23,221 nucleotides of DNA from DAORIO01 sp035438585 (GTDB lineage: Bacteria > Patescibacteriota > Minisyncoccia > Phycocordibacterales > UBA9973). Location of the stretch: contig DAORIO010000006.1 of the NCBI GenBank assembly GCA_035438585.1, positions 1 to 23,221 on the forward strand, written 5' to 3'. The notes beneath the pieces were generated by a model. The model made no database searches, had not been told where the DNA came from, and worked only from the letters and a program-made list of their open reading frames with translations. This document shows positions 15,140 to 21,208 of the stretch, in pieces (positions within the stretch are counted from its first letter, which is position 1; each line of letters starts with the position of its first letter). The translations under genes and the position numbers were made by a program.

Positions 15140-15601
15140 TTACTGAATGAATTCTATTACTTGTGGCGCTGATCCAGCTTCGGTATTAAGCATTAGGTGG
15201 CTAATTTCAATCCAGTCTCCATTTTTATACCCCAGACTAAAAGCTGTGGTATTAATAGTTGTTCTGGTCTGAGATGTGACGCAACCGGTAATAAACTGAG
15301 TGTCACTCAACCAAATAGTAATTGGGTAAAAAGAATAAGGGGCAACCTGATATGAATAAAACAATTCAGGTGCCACAATGTTTATGGGTAATTTTACCCA
15401 ACCAGTACCCGCTTGAGGTAAGGCAACAGGAGGAGCACCAACATCAGGCCCTCCAGTTCCAATGGAAACACTTACGTTTGCGTAAATGTTGCCATTGTTG
15501 TGTGGATCACTGATTTCATCATGCCCCGCAGGATCACAAGATACAAATACTGAAGAAATAAGGGTGGCAAGGATAAAGAGGAGGTTTTTCATGTTTTTCA
15601 T
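15140..15601 (-). CDS. Predicted lipoprotein of foreign appearance
   Basis: A 153-aa protein. The N-terminus MKNMKNLLFILATLISSVFV-S-C22 is a lipoprotein signal (charged n-region, hydrophobic core, Ser-Cys junction). The mature part begins CDPAGHDEISDP, is beta-rich (TGWVKLPINIVAPELFYSYQVAPY), has one further Cys and resembles no family I know. Signals of the type 'LLFILATLISSVFVSC' are typical of Bacteroidetes lipoproteins. The gene is visibly richer in GC and in GGT, CCT and GCC-type codons than its neighbours, which suggests lateral acquisition. It stands alone between its own strong promoter and terminator, divergent from clpP. A second in-frame ATG four codons in is an alternative start. 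Confidence 0.75.
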   Translation of the reverse strand: MKNMKNLLFILATLISSVFVSCDPAGHDEISDPHNNGNIYANVSVSIGTGGPDVGAPPVALPQAGTGWVKLPINIVAPELFYSYQVAPYSFYPITIWLSDTQFITGCVTSQTRTTINTTAFSLGYKNGDWIEISHLMLNTEAGSAPQVIEFIQ

Positions 15602-15640
15602 GTTTTAAGTTTTTTGTGGTTCTTAATGAACTTTTTCTTT

Positions 15641-15670
15641 ATTATACCACCATTAATACCCTTTTGTCAA
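15641..15670 (-). promoter_or_regulatory. Near-consensus promoter of the lipoprotein gene
   Basis: Minus-strand TTGACA (15670-15665), an 18-nt spacer, then TATAAT (15646-15641). Both hexamers are perfect, the strongest promoter match in the window. It predicts a leader of about 33 nt. Confidence 0.75.
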
Positions 15671-15696
15671 GCCTATTCCAGACCCCTAAAATACGG

Positions 15697-15702
15697 TATA
15701 AA
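15697..15702 (+). promoter_or_regulatory. -10 element of clpP
   Basis: TATAAA lies 7 nt before the clpP ATG at 15710. No convincing -35 is seen. The spacing predicts transcription starting at or next to the start codon. Confidence 0.45.
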
Positions 15703-15709
15703 TAAGACT

Positions 15710-16288
15710 ATGTTAATACCTACAGTTATAGAAAAATCACAATTTGGCGAAAGAGCTTATGATATCTTCTCTCGCCTATTAAAAGAGCGAATTATCTTCC
15801 TCGGAGACGAAATAAACGACTATACAGGGAACCTTATAATCGCCCAGCTTCTTCACCTTGCACAAGAAGACCCTAAAAAAGACATATCGTTCTATATAAA
15901 CACACCAGGTGGATCAGTTTCTTCAACTCTCGCTATTATCGACACAATGAACTTCATCAAGCCTGATGTTTCTACAATTTGTATTGGAATGGCAGCTTCA
16001 GGTGGAGCATGGCTACTTTCTTCAGGTGCCAAAGGAAAAAGGTTTTCACTTCCCCACTCTAAAGTAATGTTTCATCAGCCATTAGGTGGTGCAGGTGGAC
16101 AAGCAACAGATATGAAAATTCAAATCGAAGAAATCTTGAAATCTAAAAAACTTTTGATCGACATGATGGCAAAAAATACTGGTCAAAAAGTTGAAAAAGT
16201 AGCCCAAGACGTCGAACGTGACTATTGGATGGACGCACAAGAAGCAAAAAAGTACGGAGTAATCGACGCAATAATAACTAAGAAATAA
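15710..16288 (+). CDS. clpP: ATP-dependent Clp protease proteolytic subunit
   Basis: A serine protease that forms the barrel of the Clp complex and degrades proteins fed by ClpX or ClpA/C partners. The 192-aa sequence carries the catalytic triad in order: Ser97 in IGMAASGGAWLL, His122 in MFHQPLGG and Asp171 in ERDYWMDAQEAKKYGVID. The usual Met after the nucleophilic Ser (AASMGA) is Gly here. The frame stays open 32 codons upstream, but the ATG at 15710 (MLIPTVIEKSQFGERAYDIFSRLL) gives the normal ClpP N-terminus and sits 7 nt after a TATAAA. It is monocistronic and ends directly in a terminator. No Clp ATPase is present in the window. Confidence 0.97.
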   Translation: MLIPTVIEKSQFGERAYDIFSRLLKERIIFLGDEINDYTGNLIIAQLLHLAQEDPKKDISFYINTPGGSVSSTLAIIDTMNFIKPDVSTICIGMAASGGAWLLSSGAKGKRFSLPHSKVMFHQPLGGAGGQATDMKIQIEEILKSKKLLIDMMAKNTGQKVEKVAQDVERDYWMDAQEAKKYGVIDAIITKK

Positions 16289-16314
16289 AAAAAGCCTCGA
16301 AAGAGGCTTTTTTT
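16287..16314 (+). terminator. Terminator of clpP
   Basis: A 12-bp perfect stem (A-run, GCCTC / GAGGC, T-run) is closed by a GAAA tetraloop. It begins at the clpP stop codon. Confidence 0.92.
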
Positions 16315-16330
16315 ATTTCCTCCCACTTCC

Positions 16331-16359
16331 TTGAAAAAAAGTCGAAATCCTTGTAGAAT
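16331..16359 (+). promoter_or_regulatory. Promoter upstream of rny
   Basis: TTGAAA (16331-16336), a 17-nt spacer, then TAGAAT (16354-16359). It predicts a start near 16366 and a leader of about 165 nt before rny, unusually long for this window. Confidence 0.6.
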
Positions 16360-16393
16360 GATGATGTTGAAATTAAAAATTAGAAAATCACTT

Positions 16394-16501
16394 ATGAGAA
16401 AAACTGACGCTTTCAATCTTGGAATATACCAAAAAAATAAAAACTTTTTACTTACAATAAACCCTTGTCGGGATTTTAACCTTAAAAGGTTTTTAAACTA
16501 G
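16394..16501 (+). CDS. Possible 35-47 aa leader ORF upstream of rny
   Basis: The rny leader contains a short open frame. Three ATG codons lie in a row at 16358-16366, and a further ATG at 16394 starts MRKTDAFNLGIYQKNKNFLL, ending at a TAG at 16499-16501. From 16394 it has 35 codons, from 16358 it has 47. The peptide is basic and contains one Cys. The predicted transcription start near 16366 would exclude the first ATGs, so 16394 is given. It ends 29 nt before rny and next to an AACCTT/AAGGTT hairpin. It may be a leader peptide or chance in a low-GC leader. Confidence 0.3.
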   Translation: MRKTDAFNLGIYQKNKNFLLTINPCRDFNLKRFLN

Positions 16502-16513
16502 CGCGATTTTTTT

Positions 16514-16533
16514 CATAAGTTTATAAACTTATG
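16514..16533. promoter_or_regulatory. 20-bp perfect palindrome at the rny start codon
   Basis: CATAAGTTTA followed by its exact complement TAAACTTATG. The last three bases are the rny ATG. It could be a protein operator or an RNA stem-loop hiding the start codon. It follows a run of seven T. Confidence 0.6.
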
Positions 16534-18051
16534 AATACAACATTAATGATACTTTCGGCCCTCGTTGTTGGAGGCGCAGTTGGTTATTGGTTGCGTATGC
16601 TTGTTCTTAAGGGAATTCGCGGATCAATGGAACTCGAAACAAAAGAGATGCTGGTTCGTGCCAAAGAAGAATCACAACGCATTATCGATGACGCAAAAAA
16701 GAAAAGTGACGAAAAAGAAGAAGAAATAAAAAAAATAGAAAGAGAAAAAGAACACGAATTTAAAAGAACAGAAGAAAGACTAATCAAAAAAGAAGCACTT
16801 TTAGATAGTCGGCAAATCGAAATCGATAAAGAAGTCGATCATATAAAATCAAAAATCGAAGAAGTAAAACAAATAAAAGAAAAAGCAGATGCAACTCTCG
16901 AGGCTCGTGTAGTGGAACTTGAAAAAATTTCTGGACTTTCAAAGAGTGAAGCAAAAGAATTAATGCTTGCTGAAATTTCTAGAAAAAATGAAGAGGATTT
17001 GCTTGTGCGAATGCAAAAACTTGAACAAAACTCTGAAGAAAAACTAGAGCGCCGAGCAAAAGATATTCTTGCAAATGTTATTCAAAGACTAGCCTCAGCA
17101 ACGAACGCAGAAATTATGACGACGTCAGTTGCTATTCCGTCGGAAGACATAAAAGGGAAAATTATCGGAAAAGAAGGTAGAAATATTCGAGCCTTCGAAA
17201 GAGTGTCTGGTGTTGAATTAATTGTCGACGATACACCAGGACTTATTATTATCTCGTCGTTTGATCCAGTAAGAAGACAAGTTGCACGAGTTGCTCTTGA
17301 AAACCTTATTACCGACGGACGAATCCAACCTGCCAAAATCGAAGAGATGGTGGAAAAAGCGCGCGAAGAAATAAATAAAATAATAAAACAAAAAGGAGAA
17401 CAAGCGGCTTATGAATGTGGAGTTTTCAATCTTGATCCTCGTATACTTGCGGTACTTGGAAGACTTCACTTTCGAACAAGTTACGGACAAAATGTTCTTC
17501 AGCATTCTATTGAAATGACTCATATAGCAGGAATGCTCGCTGAAGAATTGGGAGCAGATGTAAATATCGCAAAAGCTGGAGCACTTGTTCACGACATTGG
17601 AAAAGCACTCGACCACGAAGTTCAAGGCTCACACATTGAAATTGGTATTAGAGTACTCGAAAAATTTGGAGCAGATCCAAGAATAATCGTTGCAATGAAA
17701 AGTCATCATGACGACTATCCTTACGAAACAATAGAAGCGATAATTGTCCAAACAGCTGACGCTATTTCTGGTGGACGACCAGGCGCAAGACGCGACACAG
17801 TTGAAAATTATCTAAAGCGACTGGCTGATTTGGAAGGTATTGCAAACTCTATGGTCGGAGTTGAAAAAACTTACGCCCTTCAAGCCGGACGAGAAATCAG
17901 AATTTTTGTTACACCTGAAAAAATAAACGACCTCGAAGCAAGTAACCTTGCGCGTGAAGTTGCAAAAAGAGTTGAGGCAGAACTAAAATATCCAGGAGAA
18001 ATTAAGGTCACCGTGATAAGAGAGACTCGTGTTATAGACTACGCTCGATAA
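16531..18051 (+). CDS. rny: Ribonuclease Y
   Basis: A membrane-anchored endoribonuclease that initiates mRNA decay. The 506-aa sequence shows an N-terminal membrane helix (about 4-26, MILSALVVGGAVGYWLRMLV). A long Glu/Lys coiled coil follows (about 30-190). The KH RNA-binding domain has GKIIGKEGRNIRAFE (about 208-222), and the HD domain has HSIEMTHIAGML with the metal-binding HD pair in LVHDIGKALDHE (about 351-362). The C-terminal region runs to KVTVIRETRVIDYAR. All hallmarks and the family length are present. It has a long leader with a 20-bp palindrome at the start codon. Its last 15 codons are repeated 95 nt downstream in different synonymous codons, so the gene end may have been replaced. 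Confidence 0.97.
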   Translation: MNTTLMILSALVVGGAVGYWLRMLVLKGIRGSMELETKEMLVRAKEESQRIIDDAKKKSDEKEEEIKKIEREKEHEFKRTEERLIKKEALLDSRQIEIDKEVDHIKSKIEEVKQIKEKADATLEARVVELEKISGLSKSEAKELMLAEISRKNEEDLLVRMQKLEQNSEEKLERRAKDILANVIQRLASATNAEIMTTSVAIPSEDIKGKIIGKEGRNIRAFERVSGVELIVDDTPGLIIISSFDPVRRQVARVALENLITDGRIQPAKIEEMVEKAREEINKIIKQKGEQAAYECGVFNLDPRILAVLGRLHFRTSYGQNVLQHSIEMTHIAGMLAEELGADVNIAKAGALVHDIGKALDHEVQGSHIEIGIRVLEKFGADPRIIVAMKSHHDDYPYETIEAIIVQTADAISGGRPGARRDTVENYLKRLADLEGIANSMVGVEKTYALQAGREIRIFVTPEKINDLEASNLAREVAKRVEAELKYPGEIKVTVIRETRVIDYAR

Positions 18052-18068
18052 AAATCAAATCAGTATCG

Positions 18069-18101
18069 AACCACCACGTCTCGCCCTGAGCTTGCCGAAA
18101 G
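18069..18101. repeat. REP-like motif between the two rny 3' ends
   Basis: Read on the minus strand this stretch contains TTTCGGCAAGCTCAGGGCGA followed by GACGTGGTGG. From memory it resembles the widespread short repeats of the form TTCGACAAGCTCAGGGCGA found in many bacterial genomes. GC content is clearly above its surroundings. Only one copy is present in the window. Confidence 0.55.
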
Positions 18102-18146
18102 GTTACAGTGATCAGAGAAACACGAGTAATAGACTATGCAAGATAA
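18099..18146 (+). pseudogene. Displaced second copy of the rny 3' end
   Basis: Fifteen codons plus TAA encode KVTVIRETRVIDYAR, identical to the C-terminus of the intact rny at 18004-18051. In the 14 codons and stop after the Lys codon, ten bases differ and every difference is synonymous. The upstream sequence is not rny but the REP-like motif. It has no start codon and is not expressed as a protein on its own. It appears to be the remnant of another rny allele or of the original gene end displaced by insertion of a segment that restored the 3' end. Confidence 0.8.
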
Positions 18147-18214
18147 GGTCACATAAGGGCACACTTATACTGGTGAGTACTTACACCAAGCTTACGAAGT
18201 GCAAAATAGAAATA

Positions 18215-18246
18215 AAAAAACCTGTCACAAAAGCGACAGGTTTTTT
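18215..18246. terminator. Bidirectional terminator between rny and the 177-aa gene
   Basis: CCTGTC (18221-18226) pairs with GACAGG (18235-18240), with A and T runs outside. It ends the minus-strand 177-aa gene 5 nt after its stop and can stop rny read-through on the plus strand. Confidence 0.85.
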
Positions 18247-18251
18247 GATTT

Positions 18252-18785
18252 TCAAATTGAAGCATTATTAATAGCATTGTAAAAATTCGTAAAAAGTTTT
18301 CTTTCTTTCATTTGAAATTTAAACATGTATGTCCCAAAAGATTCTTCATCTTTTGGGAAAAATCGATCAACGCACGTAAATCCTGACAATATTGGATAGC
18401 CCACATACTTTGGAGTAAAATTTGTTCCAATACTTTCAAATTTAAAATTTTCGACACCACAAAAAATTCTCAACTTTCTAAAAAAAATCATATTCTGAAA
18501 ATGTTTAGGAAGAGAAGATTCTTCTATTTCTTGTGCGAAAAGTATTTTTAAAAGGTAACGGCCTTTTGAAAAATTATACATTGTATCTTCCATTTCTTCA
18601 GAAAAAATATAGTCATCGATCCCAGTGGCGAATACATACACATCACTCTTGATATTTTCAAAGACCAACTTTGTAACGATGTTTATCTTTTCCATTGATA
18701 AATTTCCAACCAGCAAGTCAGATGGATAGCGTATTTGGTATCGAACCCTGTCAATAAAATCTTTTGTTTCCATTGATATTTTCAT
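18252..18785 (-). CDS. Unknown protein, possibly a degenerate PLD-like domain
   Basis: A 177-aa soluble protein without signal or membrane segments, ending in TGA, the only TGA stop seen in the window. The middle (SDVYVFATGIDDYIFSEEME, then DTMYNFSKGRYLLKILFAQE) and the end (FTCVDRFFPKDEESFGTYMF, then KFQMKERKLFTNFYNAI) have the rhythm of the second half of phospholipase-D-like sensor domains. In these, a strand is followed by 'F-x-V-D-x-x-F' and a helix near the end. The catalytic HxK motif is absent, so if related it would be a binding rather than a catalytic domain. This is a weak inference by eye. An ATG at 18773 is an alternative start. Monocistronic. Confidence 0.6.
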   Translation of the reverse strand: MKISMETKDFIDRVRYQIRYPSDLLVGNLSMEKINIVTKLVFENIKSDVYVFATGIDDYIFSEEMEDTMYNFSKGRYLLKILFAQEIEESSLPKHFQNMIFFRKLRIFCGVENFKFESIGTNFTPKYVGYPILSGFTCVDRFFPKDEESFGTYMFKFQMKERKLFTNFYNAINNASI

Positions 18786-18837
18786 AGTATTTGATTTTTA
18801 AATTTGTTTAACGCAATATTCCCACAAACCACCTCGT

Positions 18838-18887
18838 GGGTCAAATAAAAAATCCCTCACAAATGTGAGGGATTTTTTATTTGACCC
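18838..18887. terminator. Long perfect inverted repeat acting as terminator
   Basis: A 50-nt perfect inverted repeat (24 bp per arm, 2-nt centre) whose core is ATCCCTCAC/GTGAGGGAT flanked by A and T runs and capped by GGGTCAAAT/ATTTGACCC. It ends 7 nt before the SIMPL-gene stop and can terminate that minus-strand gene. A competing CCCAC/GTGGG hairpin (18821-18840) shares its outer GGG. Confidence 0.88.
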
Positions 18888-18893
18888 AGACGT

Positions 18894-19646
18894 TTATCTC
18901 AATTTAAACTGCGCTTTAACTGTTACCATTACATCTTTCTCAACTGTTGTTGTGTCATACGATCCATAATCTTCAACATTTACAGAGTCCGGCGCAAGAA
19001 GTTGCACAACACCTGATGACGCACTTTCAATTTTTGAAACACGTGAACCTGCGCCTTTTGCAATAACATCCGCTCGAGCTTTTGCGTCTTCAACAGCCTT
19101 ACCAAGAAGTGTAACCCTCAACTCTGCTAATTTTTCTTTTGAATAAAGATACTGTGGAGCTTGGAGTTGAATAAAAACCCCTTTTCCAGATATAGCTTCT
19201 CCTGATTCAGAAACTTTTTTGATTTTCAGAAGATCGCTCGACGAAACAGTAAATGACTGCGTCAAAACCATTCTTCCAGAACCTTCGATTTTTACACCTT
19301 GATAGTTGTAATCAAAAACTTCATAAGAAGAAACTGGGGCAAAATTTACTTCTTCTTTTGCTACACCAATATCAGTAAAGATTTTTTCTATAATAGCCTT
19401 GTCTTCCCCCACTCTCTTATAACCGGAAGCCAAAAGATCACGAGGTATTTGTCTTTCATAAGATCCGTACACCTTTCCAAGATCAGATTCAACTCTTTCT
19501 TTTGCGCTTCCTGTCACCGTAATTGCATTTTCAGTCGCCTTTATATTTTTTACTGCACTTGCTATAAAAATAAATGATAATATTAATGCCACAGCCAAAA
19601 CTATAGCCGGAGCAACAAATGGTTTGTCTATAAATTTTGTATTCAT
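18894..19646 (-). CDS. SIMPL (DUF541) domain envelope protein
   Basis: A 250-aa protein with one N-terminal membrane helix (about 12-34, PAIVLAVALILSFIFIASAV) and an extracytoplasmic SIMPL domain. Visible features are the opening ITVTGSAKERVESDLGKVYG (about 42-61), the central QSFTVSSSDLLKIKKVSESG and the helix LLGKAVEDAKARADVIAKGAG near 182-202. The closing strands are DVMVTVKAQFKLR. Such proteins resemble BP26/OMP28-type envelope proteins that form rings; their molecular role is unsettled. It is monocistronic. A TGC-TAAAAT extended -10 lies 6 nt before the ATG, so the transcript should begin at the start codon. Confidence 0.9.
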   Translation of the reverse strand: MNTKFIDKPFVAPAIVLAVALILSFIFIASAVKNIKATENAITVTGSAKERVESDLGKVYGSYERQIPRDLLASGYKRVGEDKAIIEKIFTDIGVAKEEVNFAPVSSYEVFDYNYQGVKIEGSGRMVLTQSFTVSSSDLLKIKKVSESGEAISGKGVFIQLQAPQYLYSKEKLAELRVTLLGKAVEDAKARADVIAKGAGSRVSKIESASSGVVQLLAPDSVNVEDYGSYDTTTVEKDVMVTVKAQFKLR

Positions 19647-19652
19647 ACTTCT

Positions 19653-19661
19653 ATTTTAGCA
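19653..19661 (-). promoter_or_regulatory. Extended -10 of the SIMPL gene
   Basis: Minus-strand TGC-TAAAAT, exactly 6 nt before the ATG at 19646. The same TAAAAT-6-ATG arrangement occurs at tpiA. No convincing -35 is present. Confidence 0.55.
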
Positions 19662-19737
19662 CAAAATTAAATATTTAAATTCTAATAAATAAAACATTTA
19701 TAACATTTTGTCAAAAAAATAACGCCCACTGTTCTGC

Positions 19738-19796
19738 TTGCACCAAAAATCCCTTGATATATAATGGATTTTGAACATTAAGGGCAGAATCCATTA
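19738..19796 (+). promoter_or_regulatory. HU promoter with overlapping inverted repeat
   Basis: TTGCAC (19738-19743), a 16-nt spacer, then TATAAT (19760-19765), predicting a leader of about 70 nt. A perfect 9-bp inverted repeat, TAATGGATT (19762-19770) and AATCCATTA (19788-19796), covers the -10 and the start region. It has the position of an operator or a leader hairpin. Confidence 0.6.
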
Positions 19797-19841
19797 GGAT
19801 TATTCGTCGACAGTATTATGAGTTAATAATAAAAATTTATT

Positions 19842-20114
19842 ATGAACAAACAAGACATGGTTGAATGGGTTCACGGAAAAGTTGGAGGTACAAAAGTTGC
19901 TTCTGAAGAAATCGTGAATGGCCTTCTTGATGCGATTGTATCAACACTTAAGAAGGGAGAAGAGGTATCTATCGCTGGACTTGGTATATTTTCAGTAAAA
20001 GATCGTGCGGCTCGTATGGCGCGCAATCCAAAAACAGGAGAACAAGTAAAGGTCCCAGCTACACGTGTGCCGAAATTTCGAGCAGCAAAAGCTCTTAAAG
20101 ACGCGGTAAAATAA
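19842..20114 (+). CDS. HU-family DNA-binding protein
   Basis: A small histone-like protein of 90 aa that bends and compacts DNA as a dimer. The sequence is collinear with HU. The N-terminal helices are MNKQDMVEWVHGKV and SEEIVNGLLDAIVSTLKKGE. The core strand is EVSIAGLGIFSVKDRAARMA, and the DNA-binding arm is RNPKTGEQVKVPATRVPKFR with the Arg-Asn-Pro tip. The last helix is AAKALKDAVK. It has its own promoter with an overlapping inverted repeat and its own terminator, as befits a highly expressed nucleoid protein. No Shine-Dalgarno sequence precedes the ATG despite the long leader. Confidence 0.96.
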   Translation: MNKQDMVEWVHGKVGGTKVASEEIVNGLLDAIVSTLKKGEEVSIAGLGIFSVKDRAARMARNPKTGEQVKVPATRVPKFRAAKALKDAVK

Positions 20115-20131
20115 TATTTATGTAAATATGT

Positions 20132-20161
20132 AAAAAATCTCAGCAATCGCTGAGATTTTTT
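20132..20161 (+). terminator. Terminator of the HU gene
   Basis: A 13-bp perfect stem, ATCTCAGC/GCTGAGAT with A and T runs, closed by AATC, 17 nt after the HU stop. Confidence 0.92.
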
Positions 20162-20171
20162 ACTATTTAGC

Positions 20172-20200
20172 TTTACACAACCCTAAATTACTGATATTAT
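20172..20200 (+). promoter_or_regulatory. Promoter of the 144-aa unknown gene
   Basis: TTTACA (20172-20177), a 17-nt spacer ending TGA, then TATTAT (20195-20200), an extended -10. It predicts a leader of about 37 nt that is AT-rich and has no Shine-Dalgarno sequence. Confidence 0.65.
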
Positions 20201-20243
20201 GATAACCGTTCCTAAATAACTAAATAACAACAATTTAAAAAAA

Positions 20244-20678
20244 ATGTTTATGGGTAAAGTAATTATTTTAGTGCTTGCAAGTAATGCAGTCCAATTGACA
20301 TTGGAAGAAAAAGCTTTCAAAGATTTTGCTGCCGGAGAACAAACAGCAAAAAAAGCTGAGGATTTGCAACTCCTCGCAGTACCAACAACAAACCTAAAGT
20401 CTTCAATTGAAGAACAGCAGGGACTTGGCAGAAAAGTGATTTTTGCCTCTTTTCCAAACGAAACCTTGCGTAATGCAAGAAATTTAGCGCAAACATTAAA
20501 GGAAACAAACACTCCTTTTTATTTGCTGGAGGTTTACGATTCTGAAATCGTAAAGAAATTCGAGAAAGACGGGGTACAGGTGAAGCGCATTACATCTGAC
20601 AAAAAAGAAATCTTAGAAAAACTATTCCTCGAATGCTCAGAATTAGCCTTGAGTTTAAAGGTTCTTGAAGAAGCTTAA
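20244..20678 (+). CDS. Unknown 144-aa protein with Rossmann-like pattern
   Basis: A soluble 144-aa protein (142 aa from the second ATG at 20250, MGKVIILVLASNAV). Alternating strands and helices are suggested by KVIILVLASN, LQLLAVPTT, KVIFASFPNETLRNARNLAQ, PFYLLEVYDSEIVKKFEKDG and VQVKRITSDKKEILEKLF. The pattern recalls a small alpha/beta Rossmann-like fold, but no nucleotide-binding loop or catalytic motif is recognisable. The gene has a clear promoter and terminator of its own, so it is probably real and independently regulated. I do not recognise the family. Confidence 0.7.
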   Translation: MFMGKVIILVLASNAVQLTLEEKAFKDFAAGEQTAKKAEDLQLLAVPTTNLKSSIEEQQGLGRKVIFASFPNETLRNARNLAQTLKETNTPFYLLEVYDSEIVKKFEKDGVQVKRITSDKKEILEKLFLECSELALSLKVLEEA

Positions 20679-20723
20679 ATTTTTCTGATTTTGTTTATTG
20701 TGGTTAATACACGAATCAGGACG

Positions 20724-20754
20724 ACCCCAGAGAAAGTATTCTCTGGGGTTTTTA
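20724..20754 (+). terminator. Terminator of the 144-aa unknown gene
   Basis: ACCCCAGAGAA pairs with TTCTCTGGGGT around AGTA, followed by a T-run; it lies 45 nt after the stop. Confidence 0.9.
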
Positions 20755-20782
20755 TTTACTTTTTAATTTTATATGTTACTAT
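20755..20782 (+). promoter_or_regulatory. Promoter of the 113-aa unknown gene
   Basis: TTTACT (20755-20760), a 16-nt spacer, then TGT-TACTAT with the hexamer at 20777-20782. The extended -10 is identical to the one found upstream of nusA. Confidence 0.5.
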
Positions 20783-20810
20783 AGTCAACCGAACCTTAAA
20801 ACAAATAAAT

Positions 20811-21152
20811 ATGGAAGAAAAAACATTGTACTTCGTAGAAGTCGCAAATGAAACAAAAGTAGAGAATCATATTAAAAAAAATCCAGAAACCATTCCGGTG
20901 CAAGCTGAAAATATTTTTGATTTCCTTAATAAATCACACATTAAAGATTTCACAGAGATAATTTTTGATTACACAACAGCAGAACAAATACGCCAACGAG
21001 GGCAAAATTTGGACGCTATTAAAAATGCTTCTTTGCGTGGTGCTATTATAAAAATAGTACAACCTCAAGGACCTCAAAATGACAAGTACACTAAACACAA
21101 AAAAGAAATTGAGTTATCAATTCCCAAAATTAAAGAAATAACTTTAAACTAA
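20811..21152 (+). CDS. Unknown 113-aa soluble protein
   Basis: A 113-aa hydrophilic protein starting MEEKTLYFVEVANETKVENH. The frame is open 40 codons further upstream, but that stretch crosses a terminator and promoter, so the ATG at 20811 is used. A strand-helix alternation is suggested (YFVEVANE, ENIFDFLNKS, FTEIIFDYTTAEQIRQRGQN, GAIIKIVQPQ) with a Lys-rich end. No family recognised and no catalytic motif visible. Like the preceding gene it is a single-gene unit with its own promoter and terminator. The two do not look like paralogues. Confidence 0.65.
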   Translation: MEEKTLYFVEVANETKVENHIKKNPETIPVQAENIFDFLNKSHIKDFTEIIFDYTTAEQIRQRGQNLDAIKNASLRGAIIKIVQPQGPQNDKYTKHKKEIELSIPKIKEITLN

Positions 21153-21169
21153 GAAAGTGTAACTAACAC

Positions 21170-21208
21170 TACCCCCACAAGGATCAAATTCCTTTTGGGG
21201 GTTTTTAT
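21170..21208 (+). terminator. Terminator of the 113-aa unknown gene
   Basis: ACCCCCA-C-AAGGA pairs with TCCTT-T-TGGGGGT, with one internal mismatch and loop TCAAAT, followed by five T. Confidence 0.88.

Noticed and set aside
15614..15709. 32-codon N-terminal extension of ClpP
   Set aside because: It runs across the lipoprotein promoter and the clpP -10 and does not resemble a ClpP propeptide; residue numbers of the triad (97, 122, 171) fit the ATG at 15710.
20691..20810. 40-codon N-terminal extension of the 113-aa protein
   Set aside because: It spans the preceding terminator and the gene's own promoter.
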